From contig MOYD01000062.1 of the NCBI GenBank assembly GCA_001899395.1, positions 48,389 to 82,792 on the forward strand: DNA of 34,404 nucleotides. Direction: 5' to 3'. The position numbers and the translations under genes are program-made. This DNA comes from Candidatus Gastranaerophilales bacterium Zag_111 (lineage in GTDB: Bacteria > Cyanobacteriota > Vampirovibrionia > Gastranaerophilales > Gastranaerophilaceae). The notes beneath the pieces were generated by a model, which did no database searches, was not told the origin of the DNA, and worked only from the letters and a program-made list of their open reading frames with translations. Shown here piece by piece: positions 12,001 to 17,336 of the stretch (position 1 is the stretch's first letter; each line of letters opens with the position of its first letter).

Positions 12001-12105
12001 TGCTGCAGCTGCTAACTGTGCAGCTTGGGATGAAAACATGCTTAATCCTAACAATAAAGCTACAGTTCTTTTAGACGCGGATTTCATAACATTCAAATTT
12101 CTCAT
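1..12105 (-). CDS. Giant two-partner secretion exoprotein (TpsA / filamentous-haemagglutinin-like adhesin), C-terminus cut by window
   Basis: This reading frame begins at the ATG ending at 12105, with an AAGG ribosome site 6 nt upstream, and is still open at base 1: about 4035 codons. I read many lines across it and met no in-frame stop, though I did not check every codon. The N-terminus has a signal peptide (basic start, then VALLLGLSMFSSQAAQLAAAA, residues ~14-34). A TPS secretion domain follows (~35-300), with haemagglutinin-type motifs such as INGIVNTMQNGNFYNGHAIF and SPNGMVVGASGVLNVGSLSV. The rest is Gly/Ala/Val/Asn-rich, with units of about 55 residues (~165 nt) resembling 'AAVGxGGxxxVNVxxNxxxAxI', as expected for a right-handed beta-helix stalk like Fusobacterium LktA-type adhesins. 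Polar, helix-like inserts interrupt it near residues 560-665, 1130-1300 and 3630-3900. It is likely exported by the divergent TpsB and displayed or released as an adhesin or toxin. The target is unknown. Confidence 0.9.
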   Translation of the reverse strand, partial: MRNLNVMKSASKRTVALLLGLSMFSSQAAQLAAAASEISRISAGGSNAAGGNIYNIEGEKFSGSTQFRQYEKFNLSQQDIANLIYKNGYKHFVNLVDNQININGIVNTMQNGNFYNGHAIFVSPNGMVVGASGVLNVGSLSVMTPSLSTYNEFLSGYSGDLSKLEYGSDLYKGLITDSQGNIVINGKILSRGDVNIYGKNITIAKDQNSDKTAGIAAGYKGTETFDELSAAETVFNSLVSGGKQNASGLDLQDGKVVLVANAKTNYEDGMLKVENSGTNASIGINNAAVIGSDVEISATAEETVKTTFDKLNSALSSIFDDTDTALEKAEDIIVNYFNGEIYENFDGARASAIVDVVNSNIISKGDTSITADATASVTVGKADENAEISQGFLYALGTKTTSEVNVTNSTINAGENLSIQAASSNKSSLKLSNEDSFNLKDYAAIQFMGLNHSTEANTKVNVDNSTLNAGEDILLSAINSNTSSIAMTSKTPETEKKSDSSSSDSDFETTTQAPSSVGLNLLLKNEKITTEATVTNSSVTSETGSVGVVAQNLNVVSNEISTTSGLKNKKPGSGESKSQFTELKDAVSNLYKKAKDGQTPDEESLNKFTEIFDKSVSKSVEKTQSQMDTASSDSATAENNGKNTANNVQKTDTNNASQEKKQAWAQIGGSMIINKSNIATNAKVDNSIVTIPGALDVIANAVDLTANTVTADATKDADFGAGLAIIVNQQLNDTIANINNSVVNSNGLRVDATTELPMNAGEFKINLIVPKVNAKLTLGIGADSSSDADWDFSLLDTWERDDDGNIKNSITGNDTIDSKITNSLLSDLPFSVTLKSKDNSGVTFENFFNNFAKSQADGDTGSISGSFVYNEIENNTLASITGGSEITAGSGDVTVNAVNSVVNYNAVGVIDFLENFSDIGDNSTSTEGDTFGLGGSVLVNNFDNNAKAYIDNSKVITTGDVVVASASEQAYIAAAATGAKSEKAAISGSVIVQSIGGETYSGVTNKSEITGKNVEINAGKAKISTVTKDEDDDYEMGTGDDGFIVTNTERDAKDKLSNFVISGALATQKETVDAGSTQTSSSGGAVGASVNVNSINKTVNAVVENSKITASNSAKVTSDTSMQNINASIAGAFAGGVAMEKEKQENANKGNSANSNGAQSMGNFGGWIDKLSALVGKDSKLQETANANETASENATGSTVTNQTDVADDAMKKTNSITVTEEEVVRDPKTGAPKKDENGNVITKNVEKTYTPDENGVYRDEEGGALYEKDADGKWVEKTVDSNNSSDLSTNLANTDGSLTGDNKTATTTTSTDNFSLAAAGAVNVNTNNTTTDAKVLNSEITVGDSLEVTSNQKNQIYNIAGGGAKAGSVGAGAAVNVNYDGTSTKAIVEDTKISGGDAYNLNVLADEYNKIINVAAGLGAATDNSSTSGTKLAVGGSFNVNVIDNDVIGKISNSTINDANGVSVVGNNYTDLYNGAGGLGVTSGGSSGIGAGIASNTNVLVKSTGAEISDSKISANNLSVIANNKGENTEDLVSFAVGGAVVSGSSSGYTFTGALGTDVLNNTVSAAITSGSVILTNGDVNVGANSDIHDANVNGSLSFSSASSGFGAGLGTIVSVIDNDINSSITNSTISKSGSVNVNADSDESLEFLAVNMGIQTGGGSTVNVNGIVNVLSSTIGASVDNSVVNSTGAINVVSDYDNLNHGLTLVGAGSSSGVAVGGNVLVNVYDNDINAVVTDGSTLSAGTDVKVRANSDETLDINAAAVTASASGTAAVAADIAANIITNTTGAKLLGDVLNSSSVLVEAGDISTFTQRSMTVAGTGGTAGVGGSVTVDVIAKNIEALTGRGSITSSGNVKVSANSENSFGGTKGADGNYIVADIGSVDQIMSQIGDDGLASSFANWQMTVDAAGGSTAGVSGSLITKVLNSHVNAEVQGTTINADSLDVMANDYTVVNAIVGNITGGGTAAVGGSAFVNVVKGATTASIANGSVISTTGDINVNAQNREDIRSIIVVGGGAGSVAVNGAASVNVISDNTISKIDGGVSINNAKDINVNVKKTTDIQSVDLAANGAGAAAVGGILKSNTFVNTTTAQIGGNDNSIINATGSVNVNSYSDEAFSAMIAAVGGAGTAAVTGVGVVNIISSDVNALVNNANITSGNEINVSATHGYNKASENKTAALLNFLKDNGDNDISISQIEQLSPLVSVLSIAGAGSAAATGSIIVNTVTSDVNASVINSVISSNNGLIIEAEQNITTYDAMAGIAGSGFASVAANGNVNILEGSTTASLSGSEVTKGGVTLDSLAKTNINSIGFAASFSGTGASAAVGVNSNVISNSVNSYIENSNIVGNTNVKTRNNIDLNNVYVAAVANGVGASVAVAPMVNSFVGSSNAYITGSTLDNGTNSIGAYTNINTGSLMVGGTGNGVGAAVSGFVITNNLINDTNAYISDTEINNAVSTSVYAATKADMYELMASLAGNGVGAAITYNGIVNIFDNNTNVYIENSSISGGIISVNADTTANVETISGSASGNGIGDATAVNSLVNVFTNNTDAHILSTEITNAGAITVKAVSGEDLNNTDIGFTASGTAAVSANALVNVIENVTSAYIDTKDKNITSSGKLSVEGKDTIAIQNTSGVLAASGVAAAGASVVVNVLNNEVKSQILGTTGAITANSVNVAADSVIGMTNLSNSAAVGLAGIAGNVVVNSIGSGIGAVGESDLESQKNTAINSANSSVKKLGKTVSTTNKQKGGVIAEINADITSTGNVDVKASNNDTFTTTNASTAGGAAAGTVGILVNDMKYKTTSSISGGSITSNNGSVSVKSSNTIKADTNAAAASVGGIAVNGNAAYFRNNAETNAYISNASVSAKNNINIDTSSSNKITSNSIAGTAGIGTTNLNVAIAEDNSKVNAKITGNNVNISADTLNINTTIGSALSTELLAASISGATLNVVVNKATSNVVSNAIIDATGTIQANNLNILAKNSGIDVDNTFYAGTLAIYNANTSYQGSFVNSDFKAGINNSNITISGKDNDFAKSINIRSGVSSSNTNSAGTITANVNAKSAQSSFASASVTSENAVINANSTVTVNAKSLKTNSLTAMSKMSKQATTGSSSSSLGAVSLQTLLMNSKITGSNTINIQGNNEIQGNAVIDLADNSDTLTRLISGNISLVGSSVNKLDSIIDTDTNVNIGGNLSVGKMSVNSNVNRDTYNSADALSGGLVQVGTLKVTTQTLGDSLVNISAKAQDTNYKNELIINASAENTAESILSETNVTLVGLSRDTSSNTLNTTNKITMSGADIHSTGDVTLNASSTNRATMRKKANVVGVAVASGSKLQNNINSSSDVTVNNSTIHAKNVNLSSSAKLGNVNDQSVDYNIKTGGGLASNDTTLTNTVEQESDINIKNSNITATNNMTAAVNTSSTFKQSISTDGSGFSVHANATSNLNVHNINNFNNDANSVINAAKFNLALDSTNDLSSGVSLDVGHFGGRDAEGYSNLNLAIDNTVNNNGTISTGSLAQIDFMKNSTNKLNQTVSVVVKAAIATGETGGGINYTVNNALNVPSNALISSGKDVIVNYTDGSNILNSKIYSKKTSYALFGIPIVKKKTYSSVTKNINNSLALDGEIRAGHNAQRSMTIDKDGTITNIEGFIENEYKVVDAVTIDSETLTQETINSLNSELELLNAKLTELQNTKDSNDADIAVYESQIAEINKILAEVNDKETILTTDVQTTMKDNIQGTVVGSGDNQISQEIFDKIYDYYNEDAYTSDKSSLSDYLNTIIVKEAYTDDDGNNIPAQYLSEAQKTNILDSFNSENGKMVENDYFSTYDGKIIVESADSISEIQTSLNTYLDTLTNDKATLAEYNTGISNSINEYNENITSITDQIAYLEDNPLSGVDIDRASIQFENLKVLPSKIELNGLERNEVTGSGKFRTYSPSLTVENYSNRDLVFKNIDLGSASDTGLIFNNKNFGYLANTDEAVNDNVFYITDEGSSEKAGDITINNYFDHNNPTLDTSNATASDITMGGLIKTSGDLTIWNESGDIT

Positions 12106-12288
12106 ATTCAACCTTTTTAAACTTACTAAAAATACAATATCTCATTTATATTTTCCTAATAACAAAAAGGCATTTCTACATAATACAAAGTTTTATAAAT
12201 TTTTACTTACAATTCTTTACAAACAAGTATTTTTTTTATCAAGGTGTGTTACGTTCATATAGTAATAAAGTAAGTGGATGTTTTTTGA
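12106..12288. promoter_or_regulatory. Divergent tpsA/tpsB intergenic region
   Basis: This 183-bp, very AT-rich gap must hold the promoters of both the giant exoprotein (leftward) and its transporter (rightward). On the plus strand, TATAGT at 12258-12263 is a possible -10 for tpsB, but I see no good -35 at the right distance. I could not settle a tpsA promoter by eye. The tpsB ribosome site is weak. No other gene fits here. Confidence 0.4.
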
Positions 12289-14214
12289 ATGATTAAGAAG
12301 AAGGTTATTTACTTAGCTGCATGTTGGCTGTTATCTCAAGGTATGGCATATTCCGCACCGGGGGTTGATTTAGGTGCAATCCCGCAAGCCGGTGTTATTA
12401 ACACTCACGACCTGAATTCAATAAAAGAATTAAAACGCGAACAGCAAGTAACAAAAGATTTTGAAAATTTTAAGAAGAATAAAAAAGATAATAATTCCCA
12501 AGTTCAAAAAACTAAAAAAGAAAAAACAAAAGTTATAAAAGCAAGAGCCGAAGAATACGCAACAAAAGGCGTTTATCTTGAAAATATTAAAGTCTCCCCA
12601 AGTCAAATTTTGACAGAAGAAGAAATACGCAATATTCTTGATGATTACACTGAAACAAACGTCACATTTGACCAGATGAAAACAATTGTTGACAGAATTA
12701 ACAAACTTTACCTGGAAAAAGGCTTTGTGACAGCAAGAGCTTACCTGCCGGAACAGACAATTGAAGACGGGACAATTCAAATTGAACTAATTGAAGGCAA
12801 AGTCGGCAATGTTACATTAACCGGAAATAAATGGACAAAATCCGGATACATAACAGACAGAGTAAATTTAACAAAGGGCTCATTATTTAATATTGGCAGA
12901 CTAGAAGAAGATCTTTTGACTTTCAACAGATATCACGATTGTATAGAATTAGAGGGCACACTTACCCCCGGAGTTGAACAAACCGGCACAACAGATATCC
13001 AGCTAAAAGCAAAAGAAGAACTTCCATTCCACATGACAATGCTTTTTGATAATGCCGGCAGAAGTACAATAGGTAAACTTCGCGGCGGCTTAATGCTTCA
13101 AAATGACAGCCTTTTCGGGTTCAGAGACAGAATTACACTAGGCGCTTATGCAAACAATCATTCGGTTACACCATTTGCAGATTACAATATTCCGGTGAAC
13201 AAAAAAGACGGCCGCGTAGGATTTATGTTTTCTTCAAGTAATTCTGAAATCGCACACGGTGCTTACAGAATGTTTAATATCAAAAGCCGCTCTCAAATAT
13301 ATTCATTGTATTTTAACCAGCCGATTGTAAGAAAGCCTTATATGGAACTTGCAAGTACAACATCAGTAAGCTACAAGCAGGCAACTTCAAGATTTGACGG
13401 TTTTGATATATCAAAAGATAAAGTATCATCCGCGCAAACAGGCTTAAATTTCAGATACGACAGTAAACGTGGTATATGGTACTTAAATCAAAGTGTAGGT
13501 TACGCTTTCCCGATATTTGACCCTGATTCAAATTACTTAAAGCTTGAAGGCGGCTTTTTAAGATTACATGACTTTGGGCATGGTGTTGTCGGTCAATTAA
13601 GAGGAAACTATCAGGTTATACCAAAACATGTTGTACCGTATATCGACCAGTTTCAAGTCGGCGGTATGGCTACGGTACGAGGATACTCTGAGGGTCTTTT
13701 ACTTGGTCGTTCCGGGTATTTGCTTAGCGGTGAGCTGATTGTACCGATTTTGCCAAGATTCATTGCAAGCAAAGATAAAACTAAAAAAATACCATTCTTG
13801 GGCAGTTTTGTAAAAGGGGTTGTATTTATGGATCATGCTGCGGTTTTCCCTTACAAAGGCAGCGGTGTAGGTGATAACGGCTATGACGCAAACGACGTAC
13901 TGTTAAGTATGGGCATGGGTTTAAGAATTACTTTACCCGGGAATTTATCAGCAAGGCTGTCTTGGGGATTTCCTTGCATAAGAAACAGCCACGAAGAAGT
14001 ACATAAATGGGGACGTTTTCATTTTGAACTCAGTTTAACACCTGATTTTGACAAATTAGTAAAAATGAGAAATCCTAAGGGGCAGGAAAAAGTTCAAAAA
14101 CTTGAAGATACAAAAATTGCAGAAGAAAATCCTTACGATGAACTTTTTTCTGCACTAAAAACAAAACATTCTCAACAAGCACCGAAAAAAACTGTAATTA
14201 AGGCTCTTAAATGA
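12289..14214 (+). CDS. TpsB outer-membrane transporter (FhaC/ShlB family)
   Basis: The protein has 641 residues. It forms the outer-membrane pore that recognises the TPS domain of its exoprotein partner in the periplasm and moves it to the surface. A signal peptide (residues 1-23, ending AYSA) precedes a Lys-rich linker (~45-90). A ShlB-type POTRA domain lies at ~96-172 (YLENIKVSPSQILTEEEI, then GFVTARAYLPEQTIEDGTI) and a second at ~173-246. A 16-strand-type beta-barrel fills the rest. The family hallmark VRGY is at ~463-466 within GGMATVRGYSEG, which fits the lid-loop motif. The size is slightly above the usual ~550-590, mainly from the N-terminal linker and a Lys-rich C-terminal tail. The obvious substrate is the divergent giant protein at 1-12105. 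Divergent rather than co-directional tpsB-tpsA order is less usual. The start is the only sensible ATG ahead of the signal peptide, although the ribosome site is poor. Confidence 0.93.
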   Translation: MIKKKVIYLAACWLLSQGMAYSAPGVDLGAIPQAGVINTHDLNSIKELKREQQVTKDFENFKKNKKDNNSQVQKTKKEKTKVIKARAEEYATKGVYLENIKVSPSQILTEEEIRNILDDYTETNVTFDQMKTIVDRINKLYLEKGFVTARAYLPEQTIEDGTIQIELIEGKVGNVTLTGNKWTKSGYITDRVNLTKGSLFNIGRLEEDLLTFNRYHDCIELEGTLTPGVEQTGTTDIQLKAKEELPFHMTMLFDNAGRSTIGKLRGGLMLQNDSLFGFRDRITLGAYANNHSVTPFADYNIPVNKKDGRVGFMFSSSNSEIAHGAYRMFNIKSRSQIYSLYFNQPIVRKPYMELASTTSVSYKQATSRFDGFDISKDKVSSAQTGLNFRYDSKRGIWYLNQSVGYAFPIFDPDSNYLKLEGGFLRLHDFGHGVVGQLRGNYQVIPKHVVPYIDQFQVGGMATVRGYSEGLLLGRSGYLLSGELIVPILPRFIASKDKTKKIPFLGSFVKGVVFMDHAAVFPYKGSGVGDNGYDANDVLLSMGMGLRITLPGNLSARLSWGFPCIRNSHEEVHKWGRFHFELSLTPDFDKLVKMRNPKGQEKVQKLEDTKIAEENPYDELFSALKTKHSQQAPKKTVIKALK

Positions 14215-14239
14215 AATCAGTACTATAAAATTTCATTTA
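14208..14239. terminator. AT-rich convergent hairpin between tpsB and the XRE gene
   Basis: TAAATGAAAT at 14208-14217 pairs with ATTTCATTTA at 14230-14239 across a 12-nt loop. It covers the ends of the two convergent genes and could act in both directions. The stem has almost no G or C, so its strength is doubtful. Confidence 0.35.
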
Positions 14240-14540
14240 TTATTTTATATACAAGCTGAAATTTATCGTCAGAAGCTTGATTTAATTTTTCTACCAGCCT
14301 TTCAGTAAGTACTTTGCGAGGTTGTAAATGCTCGGTTACAAAAAAATCTGACACGGATTTATCTAACTTTTGGGCAATTTTACCAAGTAAATCAAAAGAA
14401 GGAAAACATCTTCCGCATTCAAGTTTACTCATATGTTTCGGGTCAATTTCAAGAAGTTCAGCAAGTTCTGACTGTTTAAGCCCTTTAAGTTTTCTAATCT
14501 CTCTTATTCTTGCTCCGATAAATTTTTTTGTATCCTGCAT
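14223..14540 (-). CDS. XRE-family helix-turn-helix transcriptional regulator
   Basis: This is a 105-residue protein with an N-terminal Cro/C1-type helix-turn-helix (~residues 8-65): GARIREIRKLKGLKQSELAE, then a recognition-helix region DPKHMSKLECGRCFPS. A short helical C-terminus (~70-105, LTERLVEKLNQASDDKFQLV) is probably for dimerisation. I chose the ATG ending at 14540 because GGAG lies 6 nt upstream. A GTG 12 nt further up would place that GGAG inside the gene. It is transcribed away from the prepilin gene at 14692. The shared 150-bp region carries repeated GCAAAAT half-sites, so local and self-regulation is a fair guess. The ligand and signal are unknown; no sensor domain is visible. Confidence 0.85.
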   Translation of the reverse strand: MQDTKKFIGARIREIRKLKGLKQSELAELLEIDPKHMSKLECGRCFPSFDLLGKIAQKLDKSVSDFFVTEHLQPRKVLTERLVEKLNQASDDKFQLVYKIINEIL

Positions 14541-14592
14541 AAACTTCTCCACAACTTAGATTATGTTATTTGAAATTAAAATTAAACAATTC

Positions 14593-14676
14593 ATTTTGCG
14601 ATATATTGACAAAAGTATGCAAAATAAGCATAATAATATCTATATAATGACGGAATTTTATAAAAAATCGCAAAAT
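14593..14676. promoter_or_regulatory. GCAAAAT motif array, candidate operators
   Basis: The heptamer GCAAAAT occurs at 14619-14625 and 14670-14676 and, inverted as ATTTTGC, at 14593-14599. The outer copies form a 10-bp perfect inverted repeat (14593-14602 with 14667-14676). The middle copy lies in a TATGC-N7-GCATA palindrome (14616-14632) overlapping the spacer and -10 of the prepilin promoter. The neighbouring XRE protein is the natural candidate binder; this is inference. Confidence 0.5.
14606..14634 (+). promoter_or_regulatory. Sigma-70-type promoter of the prepilin gene
   Basis: TTGACA at 14606-14611, a 17-bp spacer, then CATAAT at 14629-14634 matches the consensus at 11 of 12 positions. 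The ribosome site AAGGAG starts about 45 nt downstream. Confidence 0.75.
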
Positions 14677-14691
14677 AAAAAGGAGAAAAAT

Positions 14692-15390
14692 ATGTTTAAA
14701 CGAAAAAAAGCATTTACATTTGCTGAGGTTTTAATTACCCTTGGCATTATCGGTGTAGTTGCAGCGATGATAATACCTACACTTATTGCAAACATAAAAG
14801 GAGCAAGAATAAGAAGTCAATTCAAAAAAGGAATTTCAACACTTAACCAAGCCGTAAGATTGAATCTTGCAAACTATGACTGGGATTTTGGTGATATTCA
14901 TGACACTAATCATGTAAAATCAAAATGTGCAAGTGCTAATCCCGAATCGGAACAATCTATTTGTGCATTATTAAACGCCAGCCTTACGGGAAAAACATTA
15001 TTGGTTGATGGTTCCCCGGCTGATTTTTATGAAAAAGAATTGTCTGAAATCATAAACAGCAGTGTTATGAACATGACATCAACCAGAGCCTGGTTAATAT
15101 ATCAACTCTCAGATAATAATACAATTGGAATACACGGTTTTACAGCTAGATGTACGGAGGCAAATGGTAACTGTGTCGGGTTTATTGATATTAACGGAAA
15201 ACAAGGTCCAAATAAAGAAATTGAATGCCTTGACACTAATAAAACTAAACCTATATGGGATAATAATTATGAAGAATGTATAGTAAAAATTACAGGAAAC
15301 ACCGGTGACATATTACCCATCGCATTTTATAACAGTACAGTTGTACCTGCAACCAACGCAAGCAAATACATTCTGGATACCGCAAAATAA
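14692..15390 (+). CDS. Type IV prepilin-like (pseudopilin) protein
   Basis: This 232-residue protein starts with a short basic leader and the class III signal MFKRKKA^FTFAEVLITLGIIGV. It should be cut by prepilin peptidase before Phe8, leaving the usual Glu at mature position 5. The hydrophobic helix runs to ~residue 33, followed by a globular domain with paired cysteines (KSKCASAN, SICALLN, ARCTEANGNCVG, EIECLD, EECIVK). The GFIDINGKQGPN segment resembles the loop common in pseudopilins of this type. Ala replaces the usual Gly at -1. I chose ATG 14692 because AAGGAG lies 6-7 nt upstream; the frame extends further up without a ribosome site. It heads a three-gene run with an unknown protein and a glycosyltransferase. 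No pilus motor or secretin gene is in the window, so the machinery must be elsewhere. Confidence 0.88.
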   Translation: MFKRKKAFTFAEVLITLGIIGVVAAMIIPTLIANIKGARIRSQFKKGISTLNQAVRLNLANYDWDFGDIHDTNHVKSKCASANPESEQSICALLNASLTGKTLLVDGSPADFYEKELSEIINSSVMNMTSTRAWLIYQLSDNNTIGIHGFTARCTEANGNCVGFIDINGKQGPNKEIECLDTNKTKPIWDNNYEECIVKITGNTGDILPIAFYNSTVVPATNASKYILDTAK

Positions 15391-15395
15391 TAATT

Positions 15396-15968
15396 ATGTT
15401 CAACTTAGATAATGAGTTAAAAATTTTTAATTCACAGATAGAAAGTCTTAAATCAAAAAAATTTAATACTTTCTATGAAATGGAATGCGAATACTGTAAA
15501 ATAATCAATCTGGGAAATAATATAAGAAATTACATAATTCAAAATCCGTCATTATGCACTGAACAATCATTTAAAGTTCTTACCAATCAAACTAATGACC
15601 TGTCTTTATTGGAAGAAAAATACAAAGGTTTATTAAACGTTATTTTTTTGACAAAAAATTTATTTGATAAATATTCACTTTATGTGGAACGACTTAAAAA
15701 TGAACACAAATACGTAGAAGCAATAAATGTTTACCAACAAATGTTCAACTTATCGCAAGATTACAAGTACAAGCAACACATAGCAAATATTAAATTCAAA
15801 ATCTTTAACAACATAGAAGAAAGTTCTTCTATTTATAAAAGCATTGAGAAATACCTTTACGAGAACAAGGATTTTTGGTGGCAATTTTCTTATATATACA
15901 AAGCGAAATTTGATATATATAATCAGGTTTTATGTATAAAAAAAGCACTTGATTTGGAAGAGGATTAA
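15396..15968 (+). CDS. Hypothetical helical protein, TPR-like
   Basis: I do not recognise this 190-residue protein. It is rich in Lys, Asn, Tyr and Phe, has no signal peptide or membrane helix, and reads as alpha-helical. The segment YVEAINVYQQMFNLSQDYKY (~residues 108-127) has the spacing of a TPR/SEL1-like helix pair, followed by a second possible pair (EESSSIYKSIEKYLYENKDF). It starts 5 nt after the prepilin stop with no clear ribosome site, suggesting translational coupling, and ends 4 nt before the glycosyltransferase ATG. Proteins like this sometimes sit beside GT2 enzymes in surface-glycan loci, but a role is only inferred from position. Confidence 0.7.
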   Translation: MFNLDNELKIFNSQIESLKSKKFNTFYEMECEYCKIINLGNNIRNYIIQNPSLCTEQSFKVLTNQTNDLSLLEEKYKGLLNVIFLTKNLFDKYSLYVERLKNEHKYVEAINVYQQMFNLSQDYKYKQHIANIKFKIFNNIEESSSIYKSIEKYLYENKDFWWQFSYIYKAKFDIYNQVLCIKKALDLEED

Positions 15969-15972
15969 CAAT

Positions 15973-16845
15973 ATGCCTAAAATATCAGTAGTTTTACCAA
16001 TTTATAATGTTGAGAAATACATAAAAAAATGTATGGAAAGTATATTTTTTCAAACATTTAAAGACTTTGAAGTCATATGTATAGACGACTGCGGCACCGA
16101 TAATTCGATAAAAATTACCCAAGAATTTGTAAAAAAAGATTCTCGTTTCAAAATTATAAAGCATGAAAAAAATTTGGGATTATCTGCTGCCAGAAATACC
16201 GGAATTGATAATGCTACAGGTGAATATATCATATTCATAGACTCTGACGATTGGATTGAAGCAAACTTATTTGAGAAAGTTTATACAGCTTTTAAGCAAA
16301 ACCAAATTGACAGTGTTTGGTTTAACGCTTTTATTCACAAAGTCGACAGCACCTACTTCTTAACAGATGAATTAAAGGAAGACCGCATAATACATCTTAA
16401 TTCGGATAATATAACAAATTTTTCATCTTACACCTGGAATAAAGCATTCAAATTATCAGCATTAAAAAATTTAAACATTAAATTTCCACAGGGGCTTTAT
16501 TTTGAAGATGCCGAATTTTATTTTAAAATATTTTCAAATATTTCAGAAATTTATCTTATAGCTCAACCGCTTTATCATTATCAATTAAGAGAAAATTCAA
16601 TTGTTACAAGTCGGGATAATGTTGAAAAAAAACTTGAGGATTTATTTCAAATTACCGTAAACTTGTATAAATATTTTTTATCAAACGGAACATTTACCCA
16701 AAACAAAAAACTTATTCTGAAGTCTTTTGCCGAAAATATAATCACAATAAAAATAAATAACCAAAAAAAGACTGTAATAAATCTTGCTAAAAAGGTATTA
16801 AACGAAATAGATTTTCCAAACAGTTATGAAGATCTTAAAAGTTAA
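15973..16845 (+). CDS. Family 2 glycosyltransferase (GT-A fold)
   Basis: The protein has 290 residues and carries the GT2 catalytic domain: KISVVLPIYNVEKYIKKCMESI at the N-terminus, the nucleotide-binding DDCGTDNS (~38-45), NLGLSAARNTGIDNATGEYI (~67-86) and the metal-binding DSDDW (~90-94). A later FEDAEFYFK is the probable acceptor-side ED motif. It should transfer a sugar from a nucleotide-sugar donor onto a glycan or protein at the cytoplasmic face of the membrane. I chose ATG 15973 because the family always begins within a few residues of this VVLPIYN motif and an AGAGG lies about 9 nt upstream; an upstream in-frame start would overlap the previous gene. Following a prepilin gene, it may modify pilin or surface glycans, but the acceptor is not shown by the sequence. 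Confidence 0.92.
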   Translation: MPKISVVLPIYNVEKYIKKCMESIFFQTFKDFEVICIDDCGTDNSIKITQEFVKKDSRFKIIKHEKNLGLSAARNTGIDNATGEYIIFIDSDDWIEANLFEKVYTAFKQNQIDSVWFNAFIHKVDSTYFLTDELKEDRIIHLNSDNITNFSSYTWNKAFKLSALKNLNIKFPQGLYFEDAEFYFKIFSNISEIYLIAQPLYHYQLRENSIVTSRDNVEKKLEDLFQITVNLYKYFLSNGTFTQNKKLILKSFAENIITIKINNQKKTVINLAKKVLNEIDFPNSYEDLKS

Positions 16846-16915
16846 AATGGGCTTACCAGCATGTTGAAAATAAATATTTAATTTAAACAATTCAAATTAA
16901 AATTAACATTGAACC

Positions 16916-17017
16916 CTAAATTTTTATATATTCTTTCTGCATTTCAACATCATCTTTTAAGTAGCCTAATGTATTATATTCAGGCATTTTATTAGTCATT
17001 TTTGCAAGGTCTTTCAT
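16916..17017 (-). CDS. Short ORF or antitoxin-like fragment
   Basis: This frame encodes 33 residues (MKDLAKMTNKMPEYNTLGYL and a little more) and begins just beyond the end of the decayed higA. It resembles the N-terminal stub of a longer helix-turn-helix or antidote protein, cut by a stop after KEYIKI. No good ribosome site is visible. It may be a remnant rather than a working gene. Confidence 0.3.
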   Translation of the reverse strand: MKDLAKMTNKMPEYNTLGYLKDDVEMQKEYIKI

Positions 17018-17024
17018 ATTATTT

Positions 17025-17323
17025 TCACACCCTATAATGCAATAACTTCAACATAATCAAGGTTGACGTGTTGTTTTGCTTGCCATATTGCCATAAGTCA
17101 TAAGATAACTGGAGGTTATGCCATAACTTAGCAGATGACTTTAATGCTTTTGATAGCTTTAAAGCCATTTCAGGACTAATGCCGGTCTTGCCGTTTACAA
17201 TTTCTGACAAGTTCTTGCGGCTTGTTCCTAATTTCAAAGCAAACTCCGAAATACTAAAGTTTAACGGTTTTATCCAGTCTTCTAGTAGTATTGTTCATGG
17301 TGTGGTGGGTTGTACATTTCCAT
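17025..17323 (-). pseudogene. higA: higA-like antitoxin, broken by two frameshifts
   Basis: HigA antitoxins are XRE proteins that bind and silence HigB and repress their own operon. The core here is clear: DWIKPLNFSISEFALKLGTS, RKNLSEIVNGKTGISPEMAL, KLWHNLQLSYDLWQ. The family start MEMYNPPHH is present at 17323 with AAAGGA upstream, but in another frame, ending in a stop after EQYY. At the 3' end an 8-bp near-perfect tandem duplication (ATGGCAAT then ATGGCAAG, about 17081-17096) shifts the frame. Removing one copy restores a typical tail, YDLWQAKQHVNLDYVEVIAL, ending at 17032. So there is one indel near the start and one near the end. The remaining open frame (17025-~17270) could make a truncated DNA-binding protein. 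Assembly error is possible, but higB next door is also broken while neighbouring genes are intact. Confidence 0.75.
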
Positions 17324-17336
17324 AAGATAGTCCTTT

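Noticed and set aside
14563-14691. N-terminal extension of the prepilin protein
   Set aside because: The extension lacks a ribosome site and covers the promoter; AAGGAG sits right before the later ATG and the leader length then fits a prepilin.
16846-16915. AT-rich imperfect hairpin after the glycosyltransferase gene
   Set aside because: TTTAATTT/AAATTAAA-type pairing exists, but with no GC and no T run in a useful place I cannot call it a terminator.
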